Shown: piece after piece, positions 40,081 through 51,210 of the stretch
How the letters are laid out: each line of letters begins with the position of its first letter
How positions within the stretch are numbered: the stretch's first letter is position 1
Source: Ectocarpus siliculosus
Taxonomy: Eukaryota > Sar > Phaeophyceae > Ectocarpales > Ectocarpaceae
NCBI GenBank assembly: GCA_000310025.1
Contig: FN649737.1
Location: 2,638,000 to 2,701,999 of the forward strand
DNA length: 64,000 nucleotides
Direction: 5' to 3'
The notes under the pieces: model-generated
What the model saw: the letters and a program-made list of their open reading frames with translations, nothing else
Told to the model about the DNA's origin: nothing
Database searches by the model: none
Program-made: the position numbers and the translations under genes

Positions 40081-43000
40081 CTAAAAGAACACTGCCTTCG
40101 CCAGCCAAACGGCACCGATGGTGATGGCCACGAAGGACGAGACCACCGAAAGCTTCCTCGGTATGTCCGGCTGGTCCAAGGCCTTGCCAACTCTTACGCT
40201 ACCCTCCCCGATCAAGGTAGTGGTCGCCGACATGGCCACCTGAAAAGGCACCCCGGCGAAAAGAAACAACACGAGAGACGAGAAAAAGGGGGGTGTTCAT
40301 GGTCAAGGAGGGGTACTCGAAGAGGGGGGGGGGGGGGGGGGGGNNNNNNNNNNNNNNNNNNNNNNNNNNNNNNNNNNNNNNNNNNNNNNNNNNNNNNNNN
40401 NNNNNNNNNNNNNNNNNNNNNNNNNNNNNNNNNNNNNNNNNNNGACGCCCCCTCGAGATGACGGAGCAATGTTCCCACATGACCGGACACTGATGGCTAA
40501 TCGTTCCTTCCTACTTTGCCAACAGTGGCTCGAAAAGGTTTTGGGGTGTTGCGTTGTCACCCCATCTCGTATGACCGTCAGACCACACCTTCTGGGATAC
40601 ACGGACAACGGAAGCACCAGCCTGGGACACACAAAAGAAAGGCCACAGACGAGCTTGTTTTTCTCCGCCCTCACGTGGGGGGGCTCGCCTCGACTGCTAC
40701 ATCGCGAGGGGATGCTCGTCCAAAACGGAAAGTCCCCCTTCGGTGCAGCAGCACTACAGGTTAGAAACATCTTCAACCAGCAAAAAAAAAATAAAAACGC
40801 CCAAGGGGAAAGCGACCCGCATGATGACTACGAAACCAAACGTCGAAAAGTAACCGGATGGTAGCTACTTCTTCAAGAGTGGATCTTTTCGTAAGCGACG
40901 AAGACTATCTCTATGCATATATACAGCAGCAGTTGGCATATGCGCCGAACAACACCCGGCGGACCGCTTGCACCCCTCGGACCCACTATCAACTGAGCCG
41001 CTCGTCGTGTTATGCCAGCACAGAAACACGCCATCTTCTGGCACATCACTCCAGGAGCATACCCCGGCAATCCGAACAAAAAACGTACAATTAACATAAC
41101 GGTAAGTGGTGAGTCGAAAAAAGCGCAAGCCCCATGATACGCGGAAGTAGTGGCAGTTGCTTGTGGCAGATGATGGTTGTTCCGTGTTTCCTGGACATGA
41201 AAAAAGAATGGGCTCTTGCGACTCAGTACGTCGCCTTCTTCCGTGCTGGTCTACACCGGTAGAGAACCAGCTGACATTCCACGCAGAATAAATGAAACAT
41301 GGGGGAACGAAGACAAACCACAAGACACAGCAGTAAAAACATTTCTCCTCATGCCGTTTCGTGGGGCGGCGAGGAAAATCGAGCCACAACACAAATGCAA
41401 AGCCGTACACTTGACCGGCGAGGCAAAGGGACAGCCATGCCCACGACAACGCACATGTTCAGACCTTGCAGGTCACATCAAAAACACCGCCATAAACTCT
41501 GCACACCACAACTAGGACAACGGCAGCAGCAGCCGCGATCTCGTTTGCGTGAGCGGAGAGAAATTGACCTCCCACTCAAAAAGACGGTTTCAAAATTCCT
41601 CATTCAAAATTCCTGTCACACCACAATCACAAAAATCTAGCATTTGTAGTGCCGACAGAAAAGAGCAAGAGCTCACCATCGTCCCCGAGCAGTATGCGAG
41701 AAGGAACCACAGCACGCTCCCCCACGACGACAGCGCGAGCGCCGGCGCCAGGCTCGGGGCCCCGTCCCACGAGAACCCGTGAAGCACGCCGTTAAAAAAG
41801 ATGGCCCTCTCCCCTCCGCCGCTCTTGGTCATGCCCCCGCCCCCCGGCGCTCCGCCCCCTTCCACGACCGCGCTGCCCGCGCTCTTCGCCTCGAACGCAG
41901 GGGTTTCTTCGTAGTCTAGGAGGGATTCCTTGAGGCCCAGGAGTCCGATGGCGATGAGGGAGACGCCGACCAGACCCTCCGTCCAGCTACCCATCATGGC
42001 CACGAGCCGTTTGTTGTGCCCGAGCCCCAGCCGGTCCTTGAAGAAAAACGCCTGCCGTTTGGGGAGGAAGGCGGGGTGTGCTCAGTCATTCCGTTGCCTG
42101 CGCTATGGAGTAGTGACTTGTTGCGCGAACCAGATTTTGAATACGGAAGCACCGCTGCCTAGGGCCACCGCAGAAAATATGGAGCCAAACACCATGTCTG
42201 ACATAGAGGAGTGGCGGGATAGAGTGAATTTCTTTGCACGTACTACTCTGGCTTGAGGGGAACCTTTCCCGCGCTTGGTGGAAGGTAGTATTCTTGATGC
42301 ACAGTTACTTCACCAAGGAGGTGTTAAGGGTGGCATGTTTGATGGTGTACGTCGCGCACGTGCCCAGGACGCTCTTCAGAGGACAAGGCTCGCCGTTTGG
42401 ACGGGTGTCTTGCCGATATTGGTAGTGTTGACCGATACGTTAGGAGAAAGAAAACATGCCAGCAAATGCTACCCGCACATGCTACCACATTTCACGCTAA
42501 GGCACCATCGTGTGACAGCTCTACACCCGGCAGCAACGGCCGCTCCACCTTTCCTCGCCGACTCTGACGACTAATCACTTCGAAAGACAAGACGGAAAAA
42601 TGAGGCCAAGCACGAGCACCAACACAACCAACACACGGCAGAGATGCTGTAACGTCTCACCGCAAGTCCGATGACCGTCGCGCTGAAGCCGTGGCCGAGT
42701 CCCCACGTGGCCCCGATTCTCATCGACTTGTGCCACTTCTGCCCCATGATGCGCGGCAGCAGCGCGGCTAGGTGGTCGGGTCCAGACACTGCGTGCAGGC
42801 CCCCCGCTAGCACCCCCCCTGGTGCAAAAGAGGCGTTCATTTCGTGTTGCGACCGAATGAGCAATGGGGTGATGCAAGTTCACCCTGGATACACAGCAGT
42901 GCACAGAGACACATTCCATTTTCTTATCCTGTTGCCACGACGCAATGCACAGAGTTATATCCACCCTTGTAAGGTCGTTTCTGAAGCACCGTTTTTTTCG

Positions 43001-45714
43001 GGGATTTTTTTTCTCTTTCAGTGAGGGAGGGGGTGGCCTGCCAGGGAAAAAAAATCAGATCCGAGGGACCTTGTTACCCTTTTCCGAATTGAGTTCCTGT
43101 GCGTCACAACATGCTTCAGGTCATGTTTTCGGCTGGTGTGCGCCGCACAAGACAGAGCACCCTGTTTTTGGGTCGCCTGCAGAGGGCATGTGTATGACCG
43201 CACGCCATTGACATATGTCGTCGGCCTAAGGCCTTCCTCTGGCTTGCGTGGTGGACTGATCGCACTCGGAGCAACCAGAAAAAAAAGGCAACGTCCAGCA
43301 ACTCAACACTTCGATTCACACGTTGGTTTGCAGGCCGTGTGCAATCAAAAATGGACAACACGCTCTGGTTCAGAGGGAATGCGCATGACGGCGCGTCATC
43401 GGCTGCAGATTGTGGATGTCGTTGGCCTAAAGCCTCCCTCTGGCATACTTCAGTACGAAGTACTACGTTTTTTGCTTGGTAGCGGGTGACACACGGAGCT
43501 CACACGGGCCGGAACAAGAAAAAAGTCCAAAAAGTCAACACCGAAACACACTTCGGTTCACGTTTGCAGGCCGTGTGCAATCAAAACCGAACAATACGCC
43601 CTGTCTCTGGGATGCGAAAGAGGGAGTGTGTATGACCACACGCCATTGGCTGCAGATTGTGGATGTCGTCGGCGAAAGCCTCCCTCTGGCATGTGTTTTT
43701 GACTGGTCACACATGCAGGTCACACATGCAGCAGGCACAAAAACAGCTCTAAAGGCAAGAACGTCAGTAGAGCAAAGTGGCAGGGTTGACGTTTTCGACT
43801 CGTGTGCGGCCAACAAGACGCAGAAACCCGTGAATTATAGATATCTGCAGAGGGTGGTGCATGACCTCACGATAATGACCTCTGTTTGGGCAGCAATGTA
43901 GTTCATTCATCGTTCTGGCACGATCGGCGTGTGACACCCCCCATTTCTAACGGAGCGAAAAAATAAGCCCATTGCTGTTAGAAAATGGGCCTATTTTAGA
44001 ACTCGCCAGCTGGAATCCTGCGAAATATTGGGCTGTGAGAATTTAGCCTCTAGGAATTTGCCGTTTTCCTCCGCGAAAAAAGCCAAAACAATTTTTTGGG
44101 TGGCTAAGAAAATGCCTCCCTCTCCCAATCCAAACCCCTGAAAATTCTTTGCGAAAGACACTAAGACACCGCCTAAAGCTGGACAGGGTCGCGGTGGGTG
44201 TAGTGGGTTTTCATTCACCGCGCTTGCGCTCATTGCTGTAGTGGTGCATGTTGACGGCGTCCGCATTCAACGATTGCAGAATGTTGCCTTTGGGCGAGCA
44301 ACCCAAGGGCATAAAAATACAAAAAAAGCCACCTTTTCGGCCACCGCGTTCAGCAAATCCTCAGCGGTTACAGCAAGTGTCACCCCTTTGGCGGGACTTG
44401 GGAGATGAGAAACCGTTGTGCGTGCGTTTCGTCCATCTCCGGCGACATGCTACACCTTTCGGTGAGCACATATTGCTACACCTTTCGGTGAGCACATGTT
44501 TGACGTAGGGAGGAAGGCAGCACAAAATTTTGAATTTTTGTTTGTTTTTTCTCAGTATGACCCAACGAATCCATCTCTATCGAAGAAACTAGTCAAATGA
44601 TAGATTAGCATTGAATCCATAGCGTCATATTTTCCCACCTTCCTCCCCCCTGCCTGCGGTGAAATTGAGGGTCACTTGTTCAAGGTATGCTGCAAATATT
44701 CCAAGTTTTGAAACTTGAAGTGATCGCGAACCTGGCGCAATCACGAAGCTGTTGACTCCAACAAAATTGAAGTGGGTGGCGTGGTCTGCATCTGTGTGTG
44801 TAGCTCTCATATTTAATCTGATAGCATCGAATACGTAGCTCTCCCGCTGGAGGTATTTGGGCAAGCTCCAATGCGACAGAAGGCGTTTGTGCAACCAGGA
44901 CTGGTGGATGGCGAAGGACGATCCCAGTCCGCACACCCGTGGTCCTGTTCTTTGCGTAAGTGATTTGATTCGGCATTCCTTCTCTTCCGCATTGCACGCA
45001 AAATGGGGGCAACGTAGGTGGGCTAGGCGACAAGTTGAAGCAGGAAAAATCGTCACGTCCACATCCCACGGCAGTTGCGAAGCTTGCCAAGGCCAAACCG
45101 GGCTGCCCCCGGGCGTAAACTCGTCCTATCCGCTACATATCCGTGCGACAAAATCGTGATGATGACTTTTTGGGTTCAACACCAGTCTACATACACAGCG
45201 GGATACAGGTGTAGCAGTTGGGATCATATTTCCCCTGAACAGCAGCAATGCACGCGCAGGGTGCGACATCTCTCATCTTGACATAACACACCATACCTCC
45301 CACCGCTGCAAACGCGGCCGTGTTGGCCATAGCCGCGAAGGCAAGGCGCCGCCCGCCCCCGGGCGCCAGAACCCTCAGTCCCATCGTGGGCGATGTTGAA
45401 ACCGCACCAGCGGCAGCGGTGCAGCCAGCGGCGGAGGAGGAGCACCCTTGTGCCGCTATTCGTCGCCGACCACGGCTCGCGCAGCCAAGAAACTGCGAAG
45501 TTGGTCCAAAAGCGACACCTTGCTGTTGCTGCTGCTGCTGCTGCTGCTGCGCCGACGAGTGTGTCCTTGAGCAGGGCCATCTACTGCTGCAGGGACGTGC
45601 CGCACGGGCTCCCGACATGGTCGTTACTGCTGCTGGCGCCATGAAGCCCCGCGCCCTTGTCGCCAGGGCTAGGGCCACCCCCGCCGCGAGCGTCCTTGCC
45701 ACGACGACCACCAT
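40081..45714 (-). CDS. Plastid-targeted NicO/high-affinity nickel-transport-family membrane protein (4 exons)
   Basis: Related to plant chloroplast 'high-affinity nickel-transport family' and UreH/NicO membrane proteins; transport of Ni or another metal is presumed, not shown. Minus-strand exons 45297-45714, 42661-42818, 41677-42051 and 40081-40239 join in phase to 369 residues. Exon 1 begins MVVVVARTLAAGVALALATR, a signal peptide, then GFMAPA, a phenylalanine at the expected cleavage point of a stramenopile plastid presequence. A Gln run (about ten) follows. Exon 2 carries HAVSGPDHLAALLPR, the H-x(4,5)-D metal-site motif of the family, and WGLGHGFSATVIGLA. Exon 3 has GVSLIAIGLLGLKESL and a second motif, VLHGFSWDGAPSLAPALALS. 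Exon 4 ends with the last helix, FVAITIGAVWLAKAVFF. The exon 1 to 2 junction rests on phase and donor quality (GGAG then GTATGG). A 100-N gap lies in intron 3 and a minisatellite in intron 1. Confidence 0.87.
40344..40443. other. 100-N assembly gap after a G homopolymer
   Basis: Exactly 100 N follow a run of about 20 G. Base 40444 onward (GACGCCCCCTCGAGATGACG, GAGCAATGTTCCCACATGAC) matches family R3, which elsewhere has a G tract just upstream. The gap therefore lies in a repeat in intron 3 of the NicO-like gene and should not remove coding sequence. Confidence 0.9.
43130..43880. repeat. Minisatellite-like array (~235 bp period) in NicO-like gene intron 1
   Basis: GCAGGCCGTGTGCAATCAAA recurs at about 43331 and 43566. 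The blocks ATGACCGCACGCCATTG and GATTGTGGATGTCGTTGGCC recur near 43190, 43390 and 43640, with a decayed fourth copy near 43850. There are three to four diverged units of about 200-235 bases. Confidence 0.7.
44447..44501. repeat. Short direct tandem duplication
   Basis: GCTACACCTTTCGGTGAGCA is present twice in a row with a period of about 26 bases, in intron 1 of the NicO-like gene. Confidence 0.9.
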
Positions 45715-46564
45715 CCTTCCCCTGCTGCAGCGCCGGCTCCCTGCGTGTCGGGCACGTATAGGTTTAACAACAGATGAAACACACACACACACACACAAAC
45801 ACAAACACACACACACCCGCGAGGTGTGCGCATAGAGCTAAGGCGAGCGGTGGAGGAGCCACATGGTGGCCACCGCAACGCCAAAATTGGATCGTACATG
45901 AGCATCAACTTTGTAGGAGCCATGTATTTGCTAACAACGAACAGGGACGTCATGCCTGCCCATGGGTCTCACTGTTGCCCCACAGGTGGTTCTAACTCCT
46001 GTCGCGACTGGTGCTTCACGTTATACGGCGGTGGACAACATGGTAGCTCTGCCATCTGCGTGCAATGCAAGTTTACATGGGTTCCTTTAGGGAGGTACAC
46101 GACGCACACCATGACTTCTCTCACGTTTGGCCGCGTGTCACAAGAACCGAGCTCAGGCACAGCGGGACAAGGAACCAGTCGTCGCTCCGAAACCCTCTTT
46201 CCTCCTTCCTATCCTGTAAGTCCTTGCTCTTCTCCTGGAAGCTAGCTGTCCAAGCAATGTGCGTGTTGCATGTCAGAGCGTGGACTTGACAACCAAACCA
46301 ACCGACAACAGAGACAGAGCGGAGAGCCGGGGGGATAATCACGTACCCATAGTTTCGTCCTCTGATACTGCGTCCCCCCCTGATATTGCGTCTCCCCCGG
46401 CAAGATATGCCTGTTTGTCATCATGATACACTCACGAGATGGAGGGACAACACTGAAAACAAAGCCCTGGCCGTTGTAGACGCGAGGACGGTTCGCCTAG
46501 TTCTCCATTAGCTTCTCTCTGCTCTCTGCCCTTCGAGTCTGCTAACGCGGCATCAGCAGCAACA
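45715..46564. promoter_or_regulatory. Divergent intergenic region
   Basis: The 850 bases between the NicO-like start (45714, minus) and the repetitive-protein start (46565, plus). A CA/GT microsatellite at 45779-45816 lies just upstream of the NicO-like start. No core promoter element could be named with confidence. Confidence 0.4.
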
Positions 46565-47761
46565 ATGGAGCCACAGCGAAAATCCCCCCCGCGCCGATCG
46601 CCGAGGTTCGCCACGCTCGACCGACACGCAATAGCGGTATCACCAACAGCAACAGCATCACCCATTGCGGCGAGCTCGAACAAGAGGAGCATAGAAGAAG
46701 CCCATGGCAATGGTAGCAGTAATGGCGTTGGCGGTGGCAACCACAACGGGGACCCGGCCGCTATGCCCGAAGTCAAGGCCTGCTCCGTGACAAGGTCAGG
46801 GAAGAGAAGCAGGCAGCAAGACATAGTAGACAACAACGGCTTCGTCCGCCAACAGGTTGCTGCAGCAGCAACAGAAGCAGGAGCCAAATCTTCGGCAACA
46901 CGGTCCAGCAAGAGGAACAGCCATGGGCCCGACGAAGAGAGCAACAGGGCCAGCGGTCAACATCAGGTTACCGATGTAGCAGCAACGGCAGCAGGGTTCA
47001 ATGCCGCAACAGCAGGATTCAAAACAACTTTGGCAGCAACAAGGTCGAGCCAAGACATCGACGACGGGCGCGACAAAGACAGCGGTAGCGGCCAACAGGT
47101 GGTTGTAGCAGCGCAACCAGTGGTCAAAGCCCCGGCGACAAGAAGCCCGAGCGCGAAAATCAGCCCAGACGTAGACGAGGAGAGCAACACCGGCAGCTGT
47201 TGCCAGGAGGTTCTTCCGCCAGGAGGAGTCAGTTCCTCGGTGGGAGCAAGCTTCAGCGAGAGAAGCGGGCCACAGGTTGCTGTAGCAGCACCAGCTGTAG
47301 CCAGCGCCTCGGCTACGAGCTCCGGTGAGAGGAGAAGCAGCCCGGAGATCGACACAGGCAACGAGGGCGGCGGCCATGAACAGATTTTGGCTGCAACACC
47401 AGCAGTGTTAGCCCCGACGAGAGGCAGCCGCCAAGACTCTCGCCAGAAGGACAACAACGGCGGAGAGGTCCTTGAAGCAGCAGAAGCCGGGGTCTTGGCA
47501 ACAAGCTCGCGCAAGAGGAGCATCCCCGATGCCACGAAAGGGGAAAGCAACAGTACTATCACGACCGACACCACCACCATCAGCCCTCATATGGCGATCC
47601 TCCGGCAGGTGCAAGCGGACCTTGGCGAGGCTGTGTACAGGTGTGAAGAGCTGCTGGGCAACATGGAGGAGGACCTATTGATGCGGCAGCCCAACGCCAT
47701 GAGCGTAGCCAGCGTTGCCCAGGTAAACACCCATAACCTCAAGGTGCTGTCCGTTCTGTAG
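46565..47761 (+). CDS. Intronless repetitive Ser/Arg/Ala-rich hypothetical protein
   Basis: An uninterrupted frame of 398 residues starting with ATG after AGCAAC. I do not recognise the family. The N-terminus is basic (MEPQRKSPPRRSPRF). The middle has about seven diverged copies of a ~35-residue unit, consensus near ATRSSKRSSPDVDEESN followed by GGQQVVAAAPVV. The last 70 residues break the pattern and look helical (MAILRQVQADLGEAVYRCEE, then LLGNMEEDLL), possibly a coiled coil. No signal peptide or membrane helix is visible. Recurrent SSKR-type basic clusters could serve as nuclear localisation or DNA-contact patches; this is inference. The absence of introns is unusual beside its neighbours and may mean a recently arisen or retro-copied gene. 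Translation is not proven, but a 1.2-kb open frame with internal protein-level repeats is unlikely by chance. Confidence 0.6.
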   Translation: MEPQRKSPPRRSPRFATLDRHAIAVSPTATASPIAASSNKRSIEEAHGNGSSNGVGGGNHNGDPAAMPEVKACSVTRSGKRSRQQDIVDNNGFVRQQVAAAATEAGAKSSATRSSKRNSHGPDEESNRASGQHQVTDVAATAAGFNAATAGFKTTLAATRSSQDIDDGRDKDSGSGQQVVVAAQPVVKAPATRSPSAKISPDVDEESNTGSCCQEVLPPGGVSSSVGASFSERSGPQVAVAAPAVASASATSSGERRSSPEIDTGNEGGGHEQILAATPAVLAPTRGSRQDSRQKDNNGGEVLEAAEAGVLATSSRKRSIPDATKGESNSTITTDTTTISPHMAILRQVQADLGEAVYRCEELLGNMEEDLLMRQPNAMSVASVAQVNTHNLKVLSVL

Positions 47762-49360
47762 CAGAGTTTGATACACGTCCCAAGAGTCGTCCGGTTCCAC
47801 CACTCAACACCTGCTTTGTTGGTAGACCTCTCCCCGCCCCGCCGGCGCCCTCCACGGCTCACTCCATGAATGTGGAGTTGTCATATATGGGGGTGGAGCT
47901 CCAGCTGGAGAGGGGCTCCGTAGAAACACGAACCAGGGGGAGAGCAACAAATGGCATCCTTGCACGAATACATTTAAACTATCGGGGGGGGGGGGGGGGT
48001 ACTTCCGACACGGAGAGAAGGAGAGGAGAACCGCCCCCCTTTTCCTTCCCCATGACTACCCGATGGGGAAAAACTCAAGGGTGTTCACCGTTGCCCTGAT
48101 GCGAGGTTCTATGACATCTGCATCAGTTTGAGCGCCATGCACGATACGGACAGCCCGCCCTTGACGATGATCACGACTACCGCTTCCACCCCTTCCGAAC
48201 GAAACCCGCTCTCCAACGTCCGCCCAGGGATCGCCCGCGCCAGTTTCGTCCCCGGCCCCGTCCCCCCCCCCCTCCTCCCCCCCAGTCCTCCCTGGGTGCG
48301 CTCGGGCCTTCCCGCGGCATCGCGCTGCACCTGAAGGAGGCCAGGCCTGTGCGGTGAGGTCGAGCCGAGAGAGAGGATGTTTTCGCAGAGCTCTCGGACT
48401 TCGGTACTTCTGGAGAGTGAGTGAGAAAAAACATGCTAAAGAGCAGGTGGCAGGAGTTAGCAGTGGGGGGGGGGCTGTCTGATATCGATTGGATAATGCC
48501 CGTGCCCGGTAGTGTTGTTTGATTCGGCTGGTACAGACTGAATCACTAAGCAATTATGCTCTTTATATAGTACCGGTGTCCGGTTATAGCGCCGTCAATT
48601 CTCTGGGCACATGCCGGCAGTAAACAAGCCCCCCCGCTGTAGTTAGTTGTAGAATAGGCAGACAGCGGTAGGCGTTTCGTGGAGGCAGGTGTGTTTGATG
48701 TTCGACTCAGACGAGAGTGGCAGAGAGGAGAACAACGACGAAGGCCTACCTCGTGCTTCTGCAGCGCTTGAAAGCGAGGTACCTCTTCACTATATGTCGC
48801 CCGCGGAATGTTTTGAAGTTGCTTGAGCCACCCTGCCGCCTTGGGAGCGAGTGGGGCGTAAGGACACGCCCGCTAGTGGGAGAGGTTTAGGCGTTAGGGG
48901 GAAGACAAGAAAGCCCCTAACCGCTACCGGGGGCAGGGACAAAGATGCTGCCGCACAAGTGGTTCGAGGGAGACGTCGTGTTTCTCGAAAATTAAGTGCT
49001 ATCTCGGCTAGTAGGGGACGGGGAACTTTCGTGTGGGTTTCTGGAAACGGGTGAGCTACATAGCTTGCTCGCGCTTCGCGAGAGGAAAAAGAATGGCAAC
49101 AGGGTTTCCTTGCCCCCATCCTACCTCTTGTGACATCGATTGTCCGCAGTCAATGGATCGATTTGTTTCTTACGCTCCTTCCTGTTGCACTCCTTTCCGC
49201 CCGCCCCCAACGATCTACCCCCCCCCCCTCTCCTTCTCCGTCACGGGTCAATCAATCCGCACCTGTCCAGAGCCCAGTATCACGCCGACAACGCACGGGG
49301 GAGTATCGCCACGGGATTGACTCCCCCCCGGTGGGCTGCTACGCCAGCGACGGGGTGATA
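47762..49360. other. Mostly non-coding stretch, poly-G and C-rich tracts
   Basis: Poly-G run at about 47985-47998 and C-rich tracts near 48260-48280. A plus-strand frame at 48851-49054 ends at a good GGGTGAGC donor (about 49049), so an exon upstream of the Gln-rich frame at 49361 is possible. I cannot join the two convincingly. Confidence 0.4.
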
Positions 49361-49603
49361 ATGAGCGCCCAGCAGCAGCAGCAGCGGCAGCAGCAGCAGC
49401 AGCAGCAGCAGCAGCGGCGTGGCGGTGCGGAGGGTCAACAGGTGGTGGGCTACGACGCCTACCACAACAGGTGGGTGCCGCTGAGTCGAAGGGGGCTCGA
49501 GCAGCTAGCTCTAGAGCAGACCAAAGCCCGCGGTCTTTGTGGCGGTGGTGGTGGTGGTGGCAGTGATGCTGCTGCTGCTACCGCCGCTGCTGCTCCTGGC
49601 TAG
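49361..49603 (+). CDS. Possible short Gln-rich hypothetical protein or terminal exon
   Basis: From the ATG at 49361 the frame gives MSAQQQQQRQQQ and more Gln encoded by CAG repeats, then a less repetitive GYDAYHNRWVPLSRRGLEQL segment, then Gly and Ala runs before TAG at 49601-49603. The central part looks like real protein sequence. The frame stays open upstream to 49130, so this may be the last exon of a longer gene. No family was recognised, and microsatellite-driven open frames are common here. Confidence 0.3.
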   Translation: MSAQQQQQRQQQQQQQQQRRGGAEGQQVVGYDAYHNRWVPLSRRGLEQLALEQTKARGLCGGGGGGGSDAAAATAAAAPG

Positions 49604-50819
49604 TACCCCTCGAATGACTGAGGCTTCGGAATAGGACGGGGCTTGCCTGTGACAGCGGTACGCAGGGTGGTGTCACGGTAGCCCGTCCTTAGTAGTGGGG
49701 AGTGAGTGCGCGCGTCAAGCACGTAGGGGGGTTGTTTTCGGCGTCAAGGCCGTGGCTGGAGGAGGAAGACTCTTTCAGCCGTTGGCTCAGACGATGTAGG
49801 CAACAACTGCGGTCGGGGGCACTCATACACCTCTTGGGATATTTTGGAGATTCACTGTGCGGCTTGTCTTTTGCTTGGTGCTACATGTTTCCCTTTAGCT
49901 GTCGTAGAATTTGGTTGTCTGTCCTACCCATGGGTACCAAAGGGTTGGAGGTTTGTAAGCATTAGCTGTTGTTGGCGTTTTTTAGTCATTTTGGTGTTTT
50001 TTCGTACACAGCGGCGTCACCGGGTTCAGTGCATTTTGATTTTTCGATGTTTTCGCGGGGTATCGATCACAAAGATGAAGCAGATACATACGGCCAATTT
50101 GTCAAACCCGCCCGACACCATTGTCAAAGCACACCTGTTCCACCTTACTCCAGAAGCTCCGCCAATGGTGCTTGTGCGGTGTTGAACCCCATTTTGGGCG
50201 ATTGCGCCCGCGCATTGATGGTGCACAAGCAAGACCTAGCATATGGCTGTGGTCGCCAAACGAAGGCAGTCAAGGGTTGAGGGACGTGTGGACGCCGTCC
50301 GGGATTTTTGCTCGGAGGCGTACTTTCGCGGGGATGGAAACCTTGCCCCCCCCGGAAACGTTTTGGGTGTACCGGAGCGCAATACACGAGTAGGGTTCGA
50401 GAGCTTGGTGTTTTGGCGTCACTGAGGTGGGGTTTGTCCCACTCCTGTGTTGTGTATACTTTTTTTGTGTTTCAAACGTACACCTGTTCACTCGTCTTGT
50501 TAGGATTTACATGAGCAAAAGGTGTAGTCTAGATCACCTGTTGTCCGACGGAAGGCTGAGTGCAACATGAATCCAATGGTCAGATTTGCACAGGTTGTTG
50601 TGTTGCTGTCTGTTTTTTGTGGCTGTAGACTAACGGTCAGTGCGACCTGTAGCACACGTGCTCATTGTACAAGATTGGGCGAAAAATGGTGATTTGCAGT
50701 GTGCTTGAATGGATGTTTTTGTTTTTGAATTCCAGATGTTGTTGTTCTCAATTAGCCTACAGATGGCTCCAGCACATTGAAAATTATCTTCTTGTGCCAG
50801 GGTCGTCGTGCAGTAGCTA

Positions 50820-51190
50820 CTGCGCCCCGCAACAGATACCAGTGCCGGCGGGCGCTCCGGCACCGGCGTCCCACTCAAATTATTCGACTTTCGTTGTGTA
50901 GATAGAAAAATGCACACGACAGAAGCTCTGCTGACAGTTGGTTGCAGGACGACCGCTTTCGTCTCTGCCACACCCTCTCTCCTTGGTCTCAAACGAAATT
51001 AGTCCTATTAGTCGCTGCTGGTGCCTTGGAAGAATCTGAGAGATTACCAGTCCTGGTGCGTGTGTTCCGCCGGCGTGCCGCAATATTCAGGGAAGCTAGC
51101 AGATATTCCGCCACCCCTGTGTGCCATTTCCTGACGAACCTATAATTACAAAAACGAATGAGATGGAGGATCGCAAGATCGTGACGGGAA
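50820..51190 (+). repeat. Diverged copy of the sequence at the arms of the 61.7-kb inverted repeat
   Basis: From TTATTCGACTTTCGTTGTG (50879) through GACCGCTTTCGTCTCTGCCA, CCCTGTGTGCCATTTCCTG and GAATGAGATGGAGGATCG, this follows 61313-61630 block by block with substitutions and small gaps. Just upstream, GGCGGGCGCTCCGGCACCGG also matches 60297-60320, as if the middle of the longer element were deleted. It abuts the foldback element at 51211. Confidence 0.65.
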
Positions 51191-51210
51191 ACAGAAGTTG
51201 GTCATGTTTG

